A program made the position numbers and the translations under genes. Positions 1 through 11,597 of a stretch of 64,000 nt of DNA are shown here, piece after piece. The stretch's first letter is position 1. Each line of letters begins with the position of its first letter. This DNA comes from Armigeres subalbatus (taxonomy: Eukaryota; Arthropoda; Insecta; Diptera; Culicidae). The notes under the pieces are model-generated. The model was not told where the DNA came from and did not search any database. It was given only the letters and a program-made list of their open reading frames with translations. The stretch covers positions 175,286,994 through 175,350,993 of the forward strand of contig NC_085141.1 of NCBI RefSeq assembly GCF_024139115.2. Direction: 5' to 3'.

Positions 1-470
1 AGGAGGCTTGGCATCATCATAGACAATTGCCGACGTTCTGGGTATTTCCTGTGACAGAGTTTTTGGGGGGATTCCTACTATGAATTGGTTGATTGCCAGC
101 ATCCCGTTGAGACTATTGACGGAAAACAGATGCAGAAGTTCTGACAAATGTCTTGCGTGTGCTGTAATGTTAGTTCTGGTTGCGCCGATTATCGAAGCAA
201 ATAAAAGCCTTTGTTTGAATTTTCAAAAGAAAATATAAGGGGCAGCCCTTGGTCGGCTGTACGAACTGTAGACGTATAAATATTGTCGGCGTAGCGCCAA
301 ATTAGAATTCGGAAGTAGGGACCGAACTTTCGAAGCTTTATCTGTCTAACTAAATGATGCGATATTTAGCGCATCTTTTGGCAAATGCATCGCATTACTT
401 CCGAAGAAGGAAAATTTGCCTGCATATAGAGAAAAATCCATCTTCGCTTAGCTTGATTGACTGTACCCAT
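1..470. other. Unassigned A+T-rich sequence
   Basis: No gene is seen. One frame near the left edge (about 20-105, interrupted by TAG) reads TIADVLGISCDRVFGGIPT, which faintly resembles the helix-turn-helix of mariner-type transposases; the match is too short to support a call. Confidence 0.3.
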
Positions 471-471
471 C

Positions 472-662
472 GTAGTTGCTAGTCGTAATTGGCCGAGAAA
501 CAACAAATAGTGCACAGCTCACCAATTGAATAGTTTTCTCGGGACTAGAAAGTTATTCTCGCTGTACATGCTTCGGAGTTTCTTTAATTCAAGACCAATA
601 ACGATGCCGGCCACATCCTCATAGTCAATTAGGATAAGAGGAGGAAAAATAGTTCGACACTC
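472..662 (+). repeat. Dispersed repeat, copy 1
   Basis: This segment, beginning near TTGGCCGAGAAACAACAAAT, is about 80 percent identical by eye to 12573-12765 in the same orientation. Part of its 3' portion (AGGAGAAGAAAATTA) recurs near 26377. No coding potential or inverted ends were found, so it is an unclassified interspersed repeat. Confidence 0.6.
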
Positions 663-894
663 AGTCTTCAGCATTTGTATTGATTGTCAACGTTAAATTC
701 CAATACTTTCCAAATCCAGAAAAAAGATAAAAACCAACCAATCCAGTTCATGCATCTCCAACACGGACTGCTGTTTCGCCCGTGTTGGCGTTCTCCTCCC
801 CAGTATGGGAGATTCGCTGACCGACCCGGTTGCTAACAAGGTGGTAAAGCGCACCACAATTGGAGGCAAGGGAAAACCCAATCATTTTCTGTCA

Positions 895-1240
895 AGTACA
901 GGGTTTGCAGAAATCGCTCTGAATAGATAATGAACAACAATAAAAGAAAGGCAAAAACTGTTTCGAATCATAACAAGCCATGATAACAAATTTATCAAAC
1001 TTGTATACAAGTGCGAAAAACAGAATTAGATAGGCAACCCCCCCACAGAGAAGTGATGATTCTCGCTTTGTTCTCGCAAATTTTGTGTTGGGGACCAGCT
1101 GTGTAACTGTGTAGAACAAGTTGAAATGCATCATCAGAACCAGTGCTCCCCGTGTTTGGAGCTTTTTAAAAGAAATTTATCATGAGGAATAGCCTCCCGA
1201 ATTATTTCTCTAACATGACAGCTTGCGAAAAAAGTTTCTC
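895..1240 (-). repeat. Dispersed repeat, inverted partner of 3937-4243
   Basis: Its reverse complement matches 3937-4243 over about 300 bp, including GAGGCTATTCCTCATGATA, TTTTAAAAAG and ATCATGGCTTGTTATGATTC. The two copies are inverted and about 2.7 kb apart. No target duplications were seen, so this could be two independent insertions or the arms of a very long decayed inverted-repeat element. Confidence 0.6.
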
Positions 1241-3936
1241 ATGGTATGCTACATATCGTATATGTAAACAGAGATGATAAGTTAGAAACTTTTTCATTCT
1301 CTTTTGGATTCAATCCCTTTTTTTATCTTTATTAAATTGATTTTTTAATTTAAAAATTAAGTTCATCACTGACAGATTCAATCCCTGGTCAAACAACGTT
1401 TCCTCGTCATCGTCGGTACAGAAGCGAAGGAAGCAGCTACTCCAGCTGCTGCAGGTGTCATCAGAGCGGAAGGAAAAATGCAAGCCTGTTTTTGTGAAGG
1501 GCGTTTCACCGGATTTGCGCCCAAAGATTCGCTCTCTAATCTAATGGCCTGAAATGCACTTACGGTAATGTAACCAGATAAATTTTGTGTGAACGCGGGA
1601 CAGAAAAAAAATCATAGTTCCATATGTTTTAGTAATACACCTCAATCAAATCTTTCTATTTTTTATTTGTTACTAAGGCTTAGTTTTTAGTGAATTAGTG
1701 TTTGATAAACGGCATCTTATTTTAGAAGTCAAAACATTTTTCAAACGTTGAATGTGTAGCTCAATGTGGCTGCCATGGAGTTACGTATAATTTTGAAGTT
1801 TAGCGGATCCCTGTACAATAACTGTAAAACTACGGTGCCGTTAAATGTTTTTCCGTCATTATGAATTAATGGGATCATATTTGTTCTAAAAGTCTATTCT
1901 GATTGTAGCTTTCGCTTTCAGGAAGATGGTCCACGGTTTTTGTTCCAATTTATTTCCAAACACGTGAGACTGAAAAGATATCTGCTCACAAAATCAAAAA
2001 TTCCATTCCATTTCAGATTGCTTGCGATACTGCAGGGAGAGCATCGTGCTTGAGTTTTGCATGCAGTATCGCATCGTTCCGCTTATTCGCCAAAAAGGAT
2101 TTCGTTTTAAAAACACCAAAATCCAAAAAAAAGCGTATTTTATGTTACCTATGGATTTTTTTCCATTTTTTAAGCAAAGAAAGTTAATTTGATTAATTCA
2201 ATGAAGAATAACACGTAGAAATCAAGCAATGATGCAAACCGCGAGGCGAATCATGAACGATTCTCTGAGCTATGAGTCGGTGTTTGACTCGCGCTTGATT
2301 TAAATTTTAGATGAGATTTAAGAATTTAAGTTTTTCCCAACACTGCTATCGGTATCCAATATTAATACAGTAAAGGTCGTATTCTAACTTGGGTAGATTT
2401 TCCGCAAGATATTGGTCCGCATGGCATTAAAATGGAGTGGAATCTTGGACGTTCCGTGACGAAATCCAAGCAATTACGCGGCAGGAAATATATGGAAGCA
2501 AATAATGCTTACAATATTCCCAGGGTAAAAGGCTTGGGTAAAACTAACTATGTATATAATTCAGTCTGAGTCACAAAAGAACATTTTAATCTTGATTTTT
2601 ATGATCCATATGATTGACTTGCAAAACGTTAGTTTTAGCACAGATTACAGATATTTAGGCTAGAACAAATTTTATTGAAAATCCTGTGTAAACTTTTGAA
2701 TTGATATACGTTGGCCCACTATTGCCATCTACTCAACTGATTGTGGCAGTACACACGGACGCAGCTGATTAACAACCGTCGAATGCAGCCAATGCATTTG
2801 ACAGCCGCATTCGGGCTGCGTTTTCAATAACAATGATCTTTGCGCGTTTGCGCCATTTCCAATCGATTGCGAAACGCGGTCCCAATTTAAAATACATTTG
2901 AAATAACGGTTGCGGATGTTTACACACGTATCGGATGCCTCAATATCTGTTATCTGTGGTTTTAGTCAAAATCATGAATTTTAAAAATTTAATAATTTCT
3001 TTTAAAAAACTAAGTAATAGCTAATAATGTATTCTATTTTTCTGCATTTCGCGGGACATTATCTAGAAATAAGTTGAACGACGTTTCGCGGAATGCTTTT
3101 CAACGCAGGACAAATAGTGAAAATGCGGTACTGTCCCGCGAAACGCGGGACGTATGGTCACATTAACTTACGGTTCTGCAGTGAAGGTGTCAAGGTAATG
3201 GTTTTCTAGCAGGGCGCTAAATTTGTATTCGCCATCCCGGATAAAAATGTAGTATTGGCTCAATAGTATAAACAATTGATTTACTATATAATGCACAGTG
3301 TACAACAGAATATATTGTTTTCTGATGGTTGCACGTTAACACGTTTATCTAATATGTAACGATACTTGAAAAAAAAAAAGATTTTCACTCGTTTAAGAAC
3401 AGAAGATTCAATCATTTAAACACTTGAAAAAAATCTTCATATTGCATATTGATAATATAAAAATATTTGATTCCCAGCTCCAGTTTCTGTAATGGGATCT
3501 TTCGCAAATTACGTAACGCTGTAGGGGGAGGGAGGGGGTCAGATTCAGCGTAACGATCCATACAAAAAATTAAACCTTCCGTACGGGGTGCAAAATCATA
3601 AAATTTAGCATAATATGTGAAAGAACCCAATACATTCTTTTCTTTAAATTTCATTGTTGGACGTTAAAAGTGTCCTAAAAATGAAATATAGTATTGCTTT
3701 ACAATGAACATACAATTCAAACTTGTTGTATTTTAAGCATTTTTATCGGTTATGTCTACAATACATTTTCCAAACAATGTATTGTTTAACGAAAAAAGTG
3801 TATAGAAAATTCCAAATTTGGTATAGTTACGATATTTAATAAACCGTAATTATTTTGTGAAAACTTCATTCACAGTTCTGTAAATAATTTATAACAACAG
3901 GTTCTAATTATATATAAACGATATCCAGCATACCGC
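1241..3936. other. Unassigned region with repeat scraps
   Basis: No supported gene. An ATG-less open stretch of about 60 codons lies at about 1370-1553 (VIVGTEAKEAATPAAAGVIR...) and was not recognised. At 3048-3165 the motif CGCGGGAC recurs in both orientations (for example TGTCCCGCGAAACGCGGGAC). At 3480-3660 there is a block starting ACGTAACGC with a G-rich tract, resembling a mosquito MITE-like repeat seen again near 60903-61000. Confidence 0.35.
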
Positions 3937-4243
3937 GAGAGACTTTTTTCGCAAGCTGTCATGATAAAGAACTGATTTGGGAGGCTATTCCTCATGATAC
4001 ATTTCTTTTAAAAAGTTAAAACCCGTGGAGCACTGGCTCTGATGATTCTGCCCAGCTGTGCGGTTTTCGAAACAAAATTAGCGAGAACAAAGCGAGGATC
4101 TTCACTTCTCTAAGGTGGCTGCCTATCCGCACTTGTATAGAAGTTTGATAAATTGGTTATCATGGCTTGTTATGATTCGGAATTGTTTTTGCCTTCTTTT
4201 ATCATTGTTTGATATCTATTGAGAGCGGTTTCTGCAAATCCTG
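3937..4243 (+). repeat. Dispersed repeat, inverted partner of 895-1240
   Basis: Begins near GCGAGAGACTTTTTTCGCAA and ends near GGTTTCTGCAAATCCTGG. It is the reverse complement of 895-1240 with moderate divergence, which suggests both copies are old. Confidence 0.6.
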
Positions 4244-4489
4244 GTAATGCTACAATACATTGTATAGTTTTTCCATAATATGTTTTATTCGGGATGCTTC
4301 CCGGCGCCTTGCAAATCACGTGGCATGACTTTTCAATGATGGTCCTAGAGATTAGTCTTTTGTTTTGAATCGTAGAATAGGGCTTAGATTTGAAAAGGGG
4401 AATAGTTTCTTGGCGCAGTCATCTTATCCAATCTATCCCTAAAAGATATCTATGGCAGAAGTGCGTGATTAAAGTTTCTTATGTTTTTA

Positions 4490-5065
4490 AAGATTTCCGG
4501 ATAAACTGACACGGTTGATCAAGGCGACGATGGGTGGGGTGATGTGCGTAGTTCGAGTTTGAGGGGCATTCTCGAGTCCCTTTGAAATGCGCAGAGGGTT
4601 CCGGCAACGGGATGGTCTTTCGTATCTGCTATTCAACATCACTTTAGAAGGGGTAATAAAAAGAGCAGGGATGAACATGAGTGGTACCATTTTCAATAAG
4701 TCCGTCCAGCTATTTGGCTTCGCCGACGGCATAGATATTATGGCACGTGACTTTGAGAAGATGGAGGAAGCCTACATCAGACTGGAGAAGGAAGCTAAGC
4801 AGATCGGACTAGTCATCAACACGTCGAAGACGAAGTACATAATAGGAAGAAGTTCAAGAGAAGACAATGTGAGCCACCCACCGCGAGTTTGCATCGGTGG
4901 TGACGAAATCGAGGTGATAGAAAAATTTGTGTACTTGGGCTCACTGGTGATTGCCGAAAATGATACCAGCAGAGAAATTCGGAGACGCATAGTAGCAAGA
5001 AATTTAACGTACTTTGGACTCCGCAAGACGCTCCGATCGAATAGGTCAGAGATCCTTTCGAATCG
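4490..5065 (+). pseudogene. LINE reverse transcriptase fragment (copy A)
   Basis: This is the palm/thumb part of a non-LTR retrotransposon reverse transcriptase, which would copy element RNA at a nicked chromosomal site. Homology to the larger copy at 22.3-24.6 kb starts at FPDKLTRLIKATM (about 4495). An in-frame TGA follows near 4560, then RRGFRQRDGLSYLLFN, the catalytic box, LVINTSKTKY and the C-terminal block to LRKTLRSNRS. The catalytic FADD box reads FADG, so the second aspartate is lost, and QGD has become QRD. From about 5065 the frame runs on into an unrelated A/T/C-rich minisatellite, so the final YYQNFFQEFLEKFF... residues are not LINE sequence. Both ends are truncated and no flanking duplication was found. 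It is a dead fragment. Confidence 0.85.
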
Positions 5066-5069
5066 CGTA

Positions 5070-5735
5070 TATTACCAGAATTTCTTCCAGGAGTTTCTCG
5101 AGAAATTCTTCCAGGCGACCTCCTGGAATTTCCGCCGGGAGCTCCTTCAGAAATTTCTTTAGAAGTTCTTTCAGAAATTTCAAAAGAAGTTTCTACGGAG
5201 ATTTCTTCCAGGGCTCCGTCGTTATTTCTTCAAGATTTTTTGTCGGAAATTCATCCAGTTATTGCTTTGGAAATTTCTCCATGAGCTAGTACGGTAATTA
5301 CTCCAGAAATACCTCCTGAATCTCTCTTTGAAATTCCTTCAAAAGTCCTTCAAGAAAAACCTCCAGGAGTTTCTCCGGATTTTTTTACAGAAATTACTTC
5401 AGATGTTCCTTGGTTCCGGAAGGATCTCCAGGAGTTCCTGATGCTCCCTCAGAAATTCCTCCAGAATTTTTTTCATAAACTCCTCCAAAAGCTCCACCGG
5501 AAATTTCTACAGGAATTCCTCCAAAAATTTCATCAGAAATTCATTTAGGAGTTCCTTCAGAAATTCCTCTAGCAGTTCCTCCGTTATTTTTTTCCAAGAG
5601 TTTTCAAGGAGTCTCAGATAATCCCTCCAGAAGTTCCTCCGGATAGCCCCCCAGAAGTTCCTAATTACTTCAATAGCTCTTCCAAAGATTTCATCTCAAG
5701 TTACTCCAGAAATTCCTTCTAATGAAGAAATTTAG
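5070..5735 (+). repeat. Degenerate AGAAATTCCTCC minisatellite
   Basis: About 650 bp of imperfect repeats of a 12-15 bp word such as AGAAATTCCTCC and AGGAGTTCCTTC, with frequent point changes and length shifts. It abuts the truncated LINE fragment. A similar, more degraded tract lies at about 57085-57480. Confidence 0.8.
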
Positions 5736-5937
5736 AATTTAAGAATTAAAACACAAATTGTTGTCAAAAAATAACAAATTGGGTCAAAAAATAAAAAAAA
5801 TATAGTGATTTTTTGTTCCTTCGTGTTTTTGCTCGCATAACTTTGAAGAGTGAAATATTTGTAGTTTAGTATTTTTTCATAACTAACCTTATTAAATAGA
5901 AAGCTATAGTGGTGAATGATATACATTAAAATATTAA

Positions 5938-5967
5938 TCTAACATCTTACACGGGAATCCAAGTTTA
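5938..5967 (+). mobile_element. Left remnant of TTAA MITE split by element I
   Basis: TTAA at 5934-5937 is followed by a diverged TTACACGGGAATCCAAG, the end of the MITE family seen complete at 28259-28460. The remainder of this copy resumes at 11598, because the 5.6 kb element I is inserted in it. The copy at 62590-62717 preserves the uninterrupted junction (GAATCCAAATTTAAAAGT). Confidence 0.6.
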
Positions 5968-6289
5968 CCCTTTCAGGCCCACGGGGTCATATATGACTCC
6001 AACAGAAAAATGGATGTATAAAATCGCACGATGGATAAAAGTGAACGGTCTCTTCAGCAAAATGGCTTGAAATTAACTCTCCTATCAGGGAAAAATATCA
6101 GGCATGGACAAAAACGGCCTTACGGCAGCCTAGAACGCCATGAACTTGGTGGAGTTATGAACAATACAATATAAGGTATATTGGCAGCGGATTTTACTGT
6201 TTCAAAAAAAAAGATTTTGTTTCGAACGTATCCGTAGAGATACCGTGATACACAATAAACTATTTTCAATCTTCCTTGGACGTCCTAGG

Positions 6290-8240
6290 CCTAGTTCAAA
6301 CTATCCATGAGTTCAGGACTTGAAATCTACAGTTGCAAAAAAGTGTTTTTTGTTACTCTTTGTTTATTCGAGTATTAAACCATGTTCGTTACATGTTATA
6401 GAAGGTGGTAAAACACCGCAATGTGTTTTTGCAGTATTCTGGGTCATCCAAACTATCCTTGAGATCAGGACTTGAGATCTACAGCTGGGAGATAACCTTT
6501 TTTCAGTACTCAAAGCGTCAATAGGCATTCACATATATCCATTACACCTCTTGGGAGGTCAACGGATATCGTAAGACAGTTTTGAGATATTCTGGGTCAT
6601 CCAAACTGGCATTCACATATATCCATTACACCTCTTGGGAGGTCAACGGATATCATAAGAGAGCTTTGTGATATTCTGGGTCATCCAAACTGTCCTTGAG
6701 TTCGGGACTTGAGATCTACAGCTGGAAGAAAATGTTTTTTCAGTACTCAAAGCTTCAATAGGCATTCATTTATATCCATTACACCTCTTGGGAGGTCAAC
6801 GGATATCGAAGGCAGTTTAGAGATGGGTCATCCAAACTGTCCTTGAGTTCGGGACTTGAGATCTACAGCTGGAAGAAAATCTTTTTTCAGTAGTCAAAGC
6901 TTCAATAGGGAATCACTTATATCCATTACACCTCTTGGGAGGTCAACGGATATCGTAAGACAGTTTTGGGATATTCTGGGTCATCCAAACTGTCCTTGAA
7001 TTAGGGACTTGAGATCTACTGCTGCAAGAAGATATTTTCCAGTACCCAAAGCTTCAATATGCGTTCAATACCCATTACACCTCCTGGGGGTCAACGGATA
7101 TCGTAAGATAGTTTCGAGATATGCTGGGTCATCCAAACTATCCTGGAGTTCGGGACTTGAGATCTACAGCTTGAAGAAAATATTTTTTTAGTACTCAAAG
7201 CTTCAATAGGCATTCACTTATATCCATTACCCCTCTTGGGAGGTCAACGGATATCGTAAGACAGTTTTGAGATATTCTGGGTCATCCAAACTGCCCTTGA
7301 GTTCGGGACTTGAGATCTACAGCTAGAAGAAAATGTTTTTTCAGCACTCAAGCTTCAATATGTTTTCAATTATATTCATTACTCCTCCTGGGAGGCCAAG
7401 AGATATCGTAAGACAGTTTAGAGATATTCTGGATCATCCAAACTGTCCTTGAGTTCGGGACTTGAGATCTACAGCTGGAAGAAAATCTTGATTTTCAATA
7501 GTCAAAGCTTCAATAGGCATACACTTATATCCATTACTCCTCCTGGGAGGCCAAGGGATATCGTAAAAGAGTTTCGAGATATTCTGGGTCATCCAAACTG
7601 TCCTTGAGTTCGGGACTTGAGATCTACAGCTGAAAAAAAAAATCTTTTTTCAGTAGTCAAAGCTTACATAGGCATTCACTTATATCCATTACACCTCTTA
7701 GGAGGTCAAGGGATATCGTAAGAGAGTTTTTAGATATTCTGGGTCATCCAAACTGTCCTTGAATTCTGAACTTAAAATCTACAGTTGTACCAGGTGGGTG
7801 TGTCGCTATACTGAGTTGTGATGTGTAATCATTTTACCAATTTCATCTGCTGGAAGGTCAACAGATATCATCATAACATGGCTGCGAGATGTTATGGGTC
7901 ATCTAAGCTATCCTTGAGTTCAAAACATGAGATTCACAGTTGTGACTACGGATTTTTTCGCTATTATAAGTTGTGATATAAAATCAACTAAACTTGTTTC
8001 ACCTTCAGGAAGGTCAAATACATCATACAATGGTTTCGAGATGTTCTATGTCTTTCAAACTTCCCTTGAGTTTGGAACTTGGGATCTACAGTTGCAAAAA
8101 CAGGTTACTATACTAAGTGGCGATGGGTAATAAATTACACTCATTCCATTTTCTGGGACAGACATCATAAAATGGTTACGAGATGATCTGGGTCTTCCAG
8201 ATTAACTTCGAGCAATTAGCTTAGGACCTATGCTTGTAAA
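6290..8240 (+). repeat. Tandem array, ~151 bp monomer, + orientation
   Basis: About eleven monomers; the landmark CTTGAGATCTACAG recurs at a spacing of roughly 150-153 bp (near 6705, 6855, 7008, 7158, 7309, 7464, 7617). A second landmark is GGTCAACGGATATCGTAAGA. One spacing of about 240 bp near 6530-6700 reflects a partial internal duplication. Monomers become more diverged toward the centre (7780-8240). Confidence 0.9.
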
Positions 8241-8297
8241 ACAGATTTAATCGGCATTCCAATTCCAAGTTGTGATATGTGTAGTACATAGAGCAAT

Positions 8298-8406
8298 AAT
8301 CCCTAATAGCAATGTTAATTTACCCGAATAACTTTTACTTTTTTTTCAATACTTATATTTACAGCTATTAACAGGTGAGTTAACATTGCTATTATTGCTC
8401 TATTTA
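8298..8406. repeat. Symmetry centre of element I
   Basis: The left half AGAGCAATAATCC...TAGCAATGTTAA is mirrored by TTAACATTGCTATTATTGCTC on the right, with about 35 bp between the arms. It lies exactly where monomer orientation switches from + to -, so it is the turn of the giant palindrome. Confidence 0.75.
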
Positions 8407-8503
8407 CTACATCTACGAGATACCATCAAGCGTCCTGAACGATACAATGATCAGTATGTGTATCGGGTATTCTGGTAAAATTGATAAACTGAAAATTTAA
8501 ATT

Positions 8504-8681
8504 TGGGTTTTCAGAAGGCAAGATGTATATAGTTGACTTCATATCGCATCTTTGTATTACAAAAATGCATCTGATTCAAGAATAGATTCGAAGACCTGAA
8601 CTCAAGGACAATTTGGATAACTCAAAATATCTCAAAACTATCTTACGATGTCTATTGGGTTTTCAGAAGGCAAGATGTATA
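8504..8681 (-). repeat. Inverted monomers of element I, first part
   Basis: A little more than one ~151 bp monomer in reverse orientation relative to 6290-8240 (for example TGAACTCAAGGACAATTTGG is the complement of the + array's TTGAGTTCGGGAC region). It is cut at 8681 by the fold-back element at 8682-10459 and continues at 10460. Confidence 0.85.
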
Positions 8682-10459
8682 TTAGATCTGTTCATCATTT
8701 TCAAAATCATTCCAGACTCAAAGTGCCACCCCTCTATCTCAATGAATATCTTAAATGGAGTCCCCTGACCAATTTTTAGCCAAATCCATGAAGATTTAGA
8801 GCTGCAGCAAACGAGATTTGTGATTTTTCAGACTTTTCATAGAAATATTGTTGGAATGCAACAATTTTACTCCACATGTTAGAAGCATTAGTCGTTAATA
8901 GCTTCTTTAGACTATTATCTACCACTTTGTCATAGATACTAGGATGTTTAGAGGGCTCATTCTATTACTTTTTAGTAGATTTAGCTGAAAAAAATGCCAA
9001 AAAACCAGAAAAATAAATTTAGGTGCTTCTGGAGGTAGCATAAATTTTCAATATGTGCCCAATTCAATTTTTCCGTTCATTACCTTCGAGTGTTGCGGAA
9101 GTTTCGTCCATACATCACTTTATTCTGAAAAATAATCTTCGGCATGTAATAATGCAGTTTTTGTGAAATACTCAACATTTGAATAGGGTAGTCAAGCAAC
9201 ACCATTCCCCCCATGGCAAAACAAAGTTGACTATGGTTTTTGAGGAATGTCATCCAGTATGCTCAACCCACTGGTATGGAACTAGAGTGGGCTTTGTGGT
9301 AGTGCCAGGGCCTGCGAATCTAAAGGTCTACTGTTCGAGGCGCCGAGTAGATGAACATTTTTTCTAGTCCAGTCTTATAGAAAATGCCATGTTTTCAATG
9401 ACCTTGCACGGTCGTTAACTATCTACATTTCAATATGTTTGATTCTATACCCTTCTCTTAGTTTTTGCATCAGTCATGCGACTGACTAATTTCAAACAAC
9501 CTTCAATTATTGAAATTATAATAAGTTCAAGTCCATCATTGCGGTCACCAATTGTGAAGCAATGGATTGTTAATGGGAGGGACCGATCCGATTTTGTTTG
9601 TGCCATGACTCATGAGTGTGGTGCTTGTTATTGGGGAGGATAAGGGTAACAAATGGGAGGGTAACAAATAAATCAGAGTGTTTTTTAAAACTTTATTAAA
9701 ATATTTCACGCTCAATTAAAAGTAAGTTTCCGACCGCGACAGATTATCGACAACATGGAATTAGTCACCAGGCTTGAAAAAAAAAATTCATGCTAGGCGT
9801 CTCGAACCGTAAACCTTTAGATCCGCAGGCCCTGGCACTACGATATAACCCACTCTAGTTCCATACCAGTGGGTTGAGCATACTGGATGACATTGCTCAA
9901 AAACCATAGTCAACTTTGTTTTGCCATGGGGGGAATGGTGTTGCTTGACTACCCTATTCAAATGTTGAGTATTTCACAAAAACTGCATTATTACATGCCG
10001 AAGATTATTTTTCAGAATAAAGTGATGTATGGACGAAACTTCCGCAACACTCGAAGGTAATGAACGGAAAAATTGAATTGGGCACATATTGAAAATTTAT
10101 GCTACCTCCAGAAGCACCTAAATTTATTTTTCTGTTTTTTTGGCATTTTTTTCAGCTAAATCTACTAAAAAATCATAGAATGAGTCCTCTAAACATCCTA
10201 GTATCAATGACAAAGTGGTAGATAATAGTCTAAAGAAGTTATTAACGACTAATGTTTCTATTATGTGGAGTAAAATTGATGCATTCAGACGACATTTCTA
10301 TGAAAAAGTCTGAAAAATCACAAATCTCGTTTGATGCACCTCTAAATCTTCATGGATTTGGCTGAAAATTGGTCAGGAGACTCCATTTAAGATATTCATT
10401 GAGATAGAGGGGTGGCACTTTTAATCTGGAATACTTTTGAAAATGATGAACAGATCTAA
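8682..10459. mobile_element. 1.78 kb fold-back element with ~690 bp arms
   Basis: Termini TTAGATCTGTTCATCATTTT and its inverted copy are flanked by TGTATA at 8676-8681 and 10460-10465. The neighbouring uninterrupted monomers read AAGATGTATATAGTT, so TGTATA is a clean 6 bp target duplication. The arms (about 8682-9368 and 9774-10459) are near-perfect inverted copies; the ~400 bp spacer contains no recognisable ORF. The short translations at 9179-9367 fall inside the arm and are not supported as a gene. Superfamily not assigned. Confidence 0.85.
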
Positions 10460-10465
10460 TGTATA

Positions 10466-11475
10466 TAGTTGACTTCATATCGCATCTTTGTATTACAAAA
10501 AATGCATCTGATTCAAGAGTAGATTCGAAGTCCTGAACTCAAGGACAATTTGGATGACCCAAAATATCTCAAAACTATCTTACGACGTCTATTGGGTTTT
10601 CAGAAGGCAAGATGTATATAGTTGACTTCATATCGCATCTTTGTATTACAAAAAATGCATCTGATTCAAGAGTAGATTCGAAGTCCTGAACTCAAGGACA
10701 ATTTGGATGACCCAAAATATCTCAAAACTATCTTACGATGTATATTGGGTTTCAGAAGGCAAGATGTATATAGTTGACTTCATATCGCATTTTGTATTAC
10801 AAAAATGCATCGGATGCAAGAGTAGATTCGAAGTGCTGAAGGCAAGGACAATTTGGATGACCCAAAATATCTCAAAACTATCTTACGACGTCTATTGGGT
10901 TTTCAGAAGGCAAGATGTATATAGTTGACTTCATATCGCATCTTTGTATTACAAAAAATGCATCTGATTCAAGAGTAGATTCGAAGTCCTGAACTCAAGG
11001 ACAATTTGGATGACCCAAAATATCTCAAAACTATCTTACGATGTATATTGGGTTTCAGAAGGCAAGATGTATATAGTTGACTTCATATCGCATTTTTGTA
11101 TTACAAAAAATGCATCTGATTCAAGAGTAGATTCGAAGTGCTGAACTCAAGGACAATTTGGATGACCCAAAATATCTCAAAACTATCTTACGACGTCTAT
11201 TGGGTTTTCAGAAGGCAAGATGTATATAGTTGACTTCATATCGCATCTTTGTATTACAAAAAATGCATCTGATTCAAGAGTAGATTCGAAGTCCTGAACT
11301 CAAGGACAATTTGGATGACCCAGAATATCTCAAAACTATCTTACGATGTATATTGGGTTTCAGAAGGCAAGATGTATATAGTTGACTTCATATCGCATTT
11401 TTGTATTACAAAAAATGCATCTGATTCAAGAGTAGATTCGAAGTGCTGAACTCAAGGACAATTTGGATGACCTAG
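10466..11475 (-). repeat. Inverted monomers of element I, second part
   Basis: About seven head-to-tail monomers; ATCTCAAAACTATCTTACGA recurs at intervals of about 150-152 bp (near 10567, 10718, 10868, 11020, 11171, 11323). They are nearly identical and alternate between two variants (ACGACGTCTATTGGGTTTTC and ACGATGTATATTGGGTTTC), which suggests amplification as a ~302 bp dimer. They are much younger-looking than the + array. Confidence 0.9.
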
Positions 11476-11597
11476 CACATCCTAAAAAAATATTTCTCAA
11501 CATATTTAGCCGTTTCTACATTATTGAGCACCAAAACAAACGGAGTACATCAAATTTACTGTATGGTATTGCTTGGAAAAATTTGGGCCTGAAAGGG

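Larger units (their letters stand above)
5968..11597. mobile_element. TTAA fold-back element I with mirrored satellite arrays
   Basis: Ends are CCCTTTCAGGCCCA and its inverted copy TGGGCCTGAAAGGG, flanked by TTTA on the left (a TTAA that apparently lost a base) and TTAA on the right. TTAA targeting with CCYT termini is typical of piggyBac-like DNA transposons; assignment to that group is inference. A near-palindrome GGGTCATATATGACTC sits about 19 bp inside the left end. The interior is an array of ~151 bp monomers in + orientation (6290-8240), a symmetry centre near 8300-8406, and the same monomers inverted (8504-8681, continued at 10460-11475). A second fold-back element interrupts the inverted arm. 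No transposase ORF is present, so the element is non-autonomous. Confidence 0.65.

Noticed and set aside
20..105. mariner transposase helix-turn-helix
   Set aside because: About 19 residues resemble TIA..LGIS...V, but there is an in-frame stop and no further transposase sequence.
1370..1553. Open stretch reading VIVGTEAKEAATPAAAGVIR
   Set aside because: No ATG, only about 60 codons, no recognised family; could be a decayed exon or chance.
9179..9367. 62-codon ORF in a fold-back arm
   Set aside because: Lies in an inverted-repeat arm, has no motif and its mirrored copy in the other arm is not conserved as coding.
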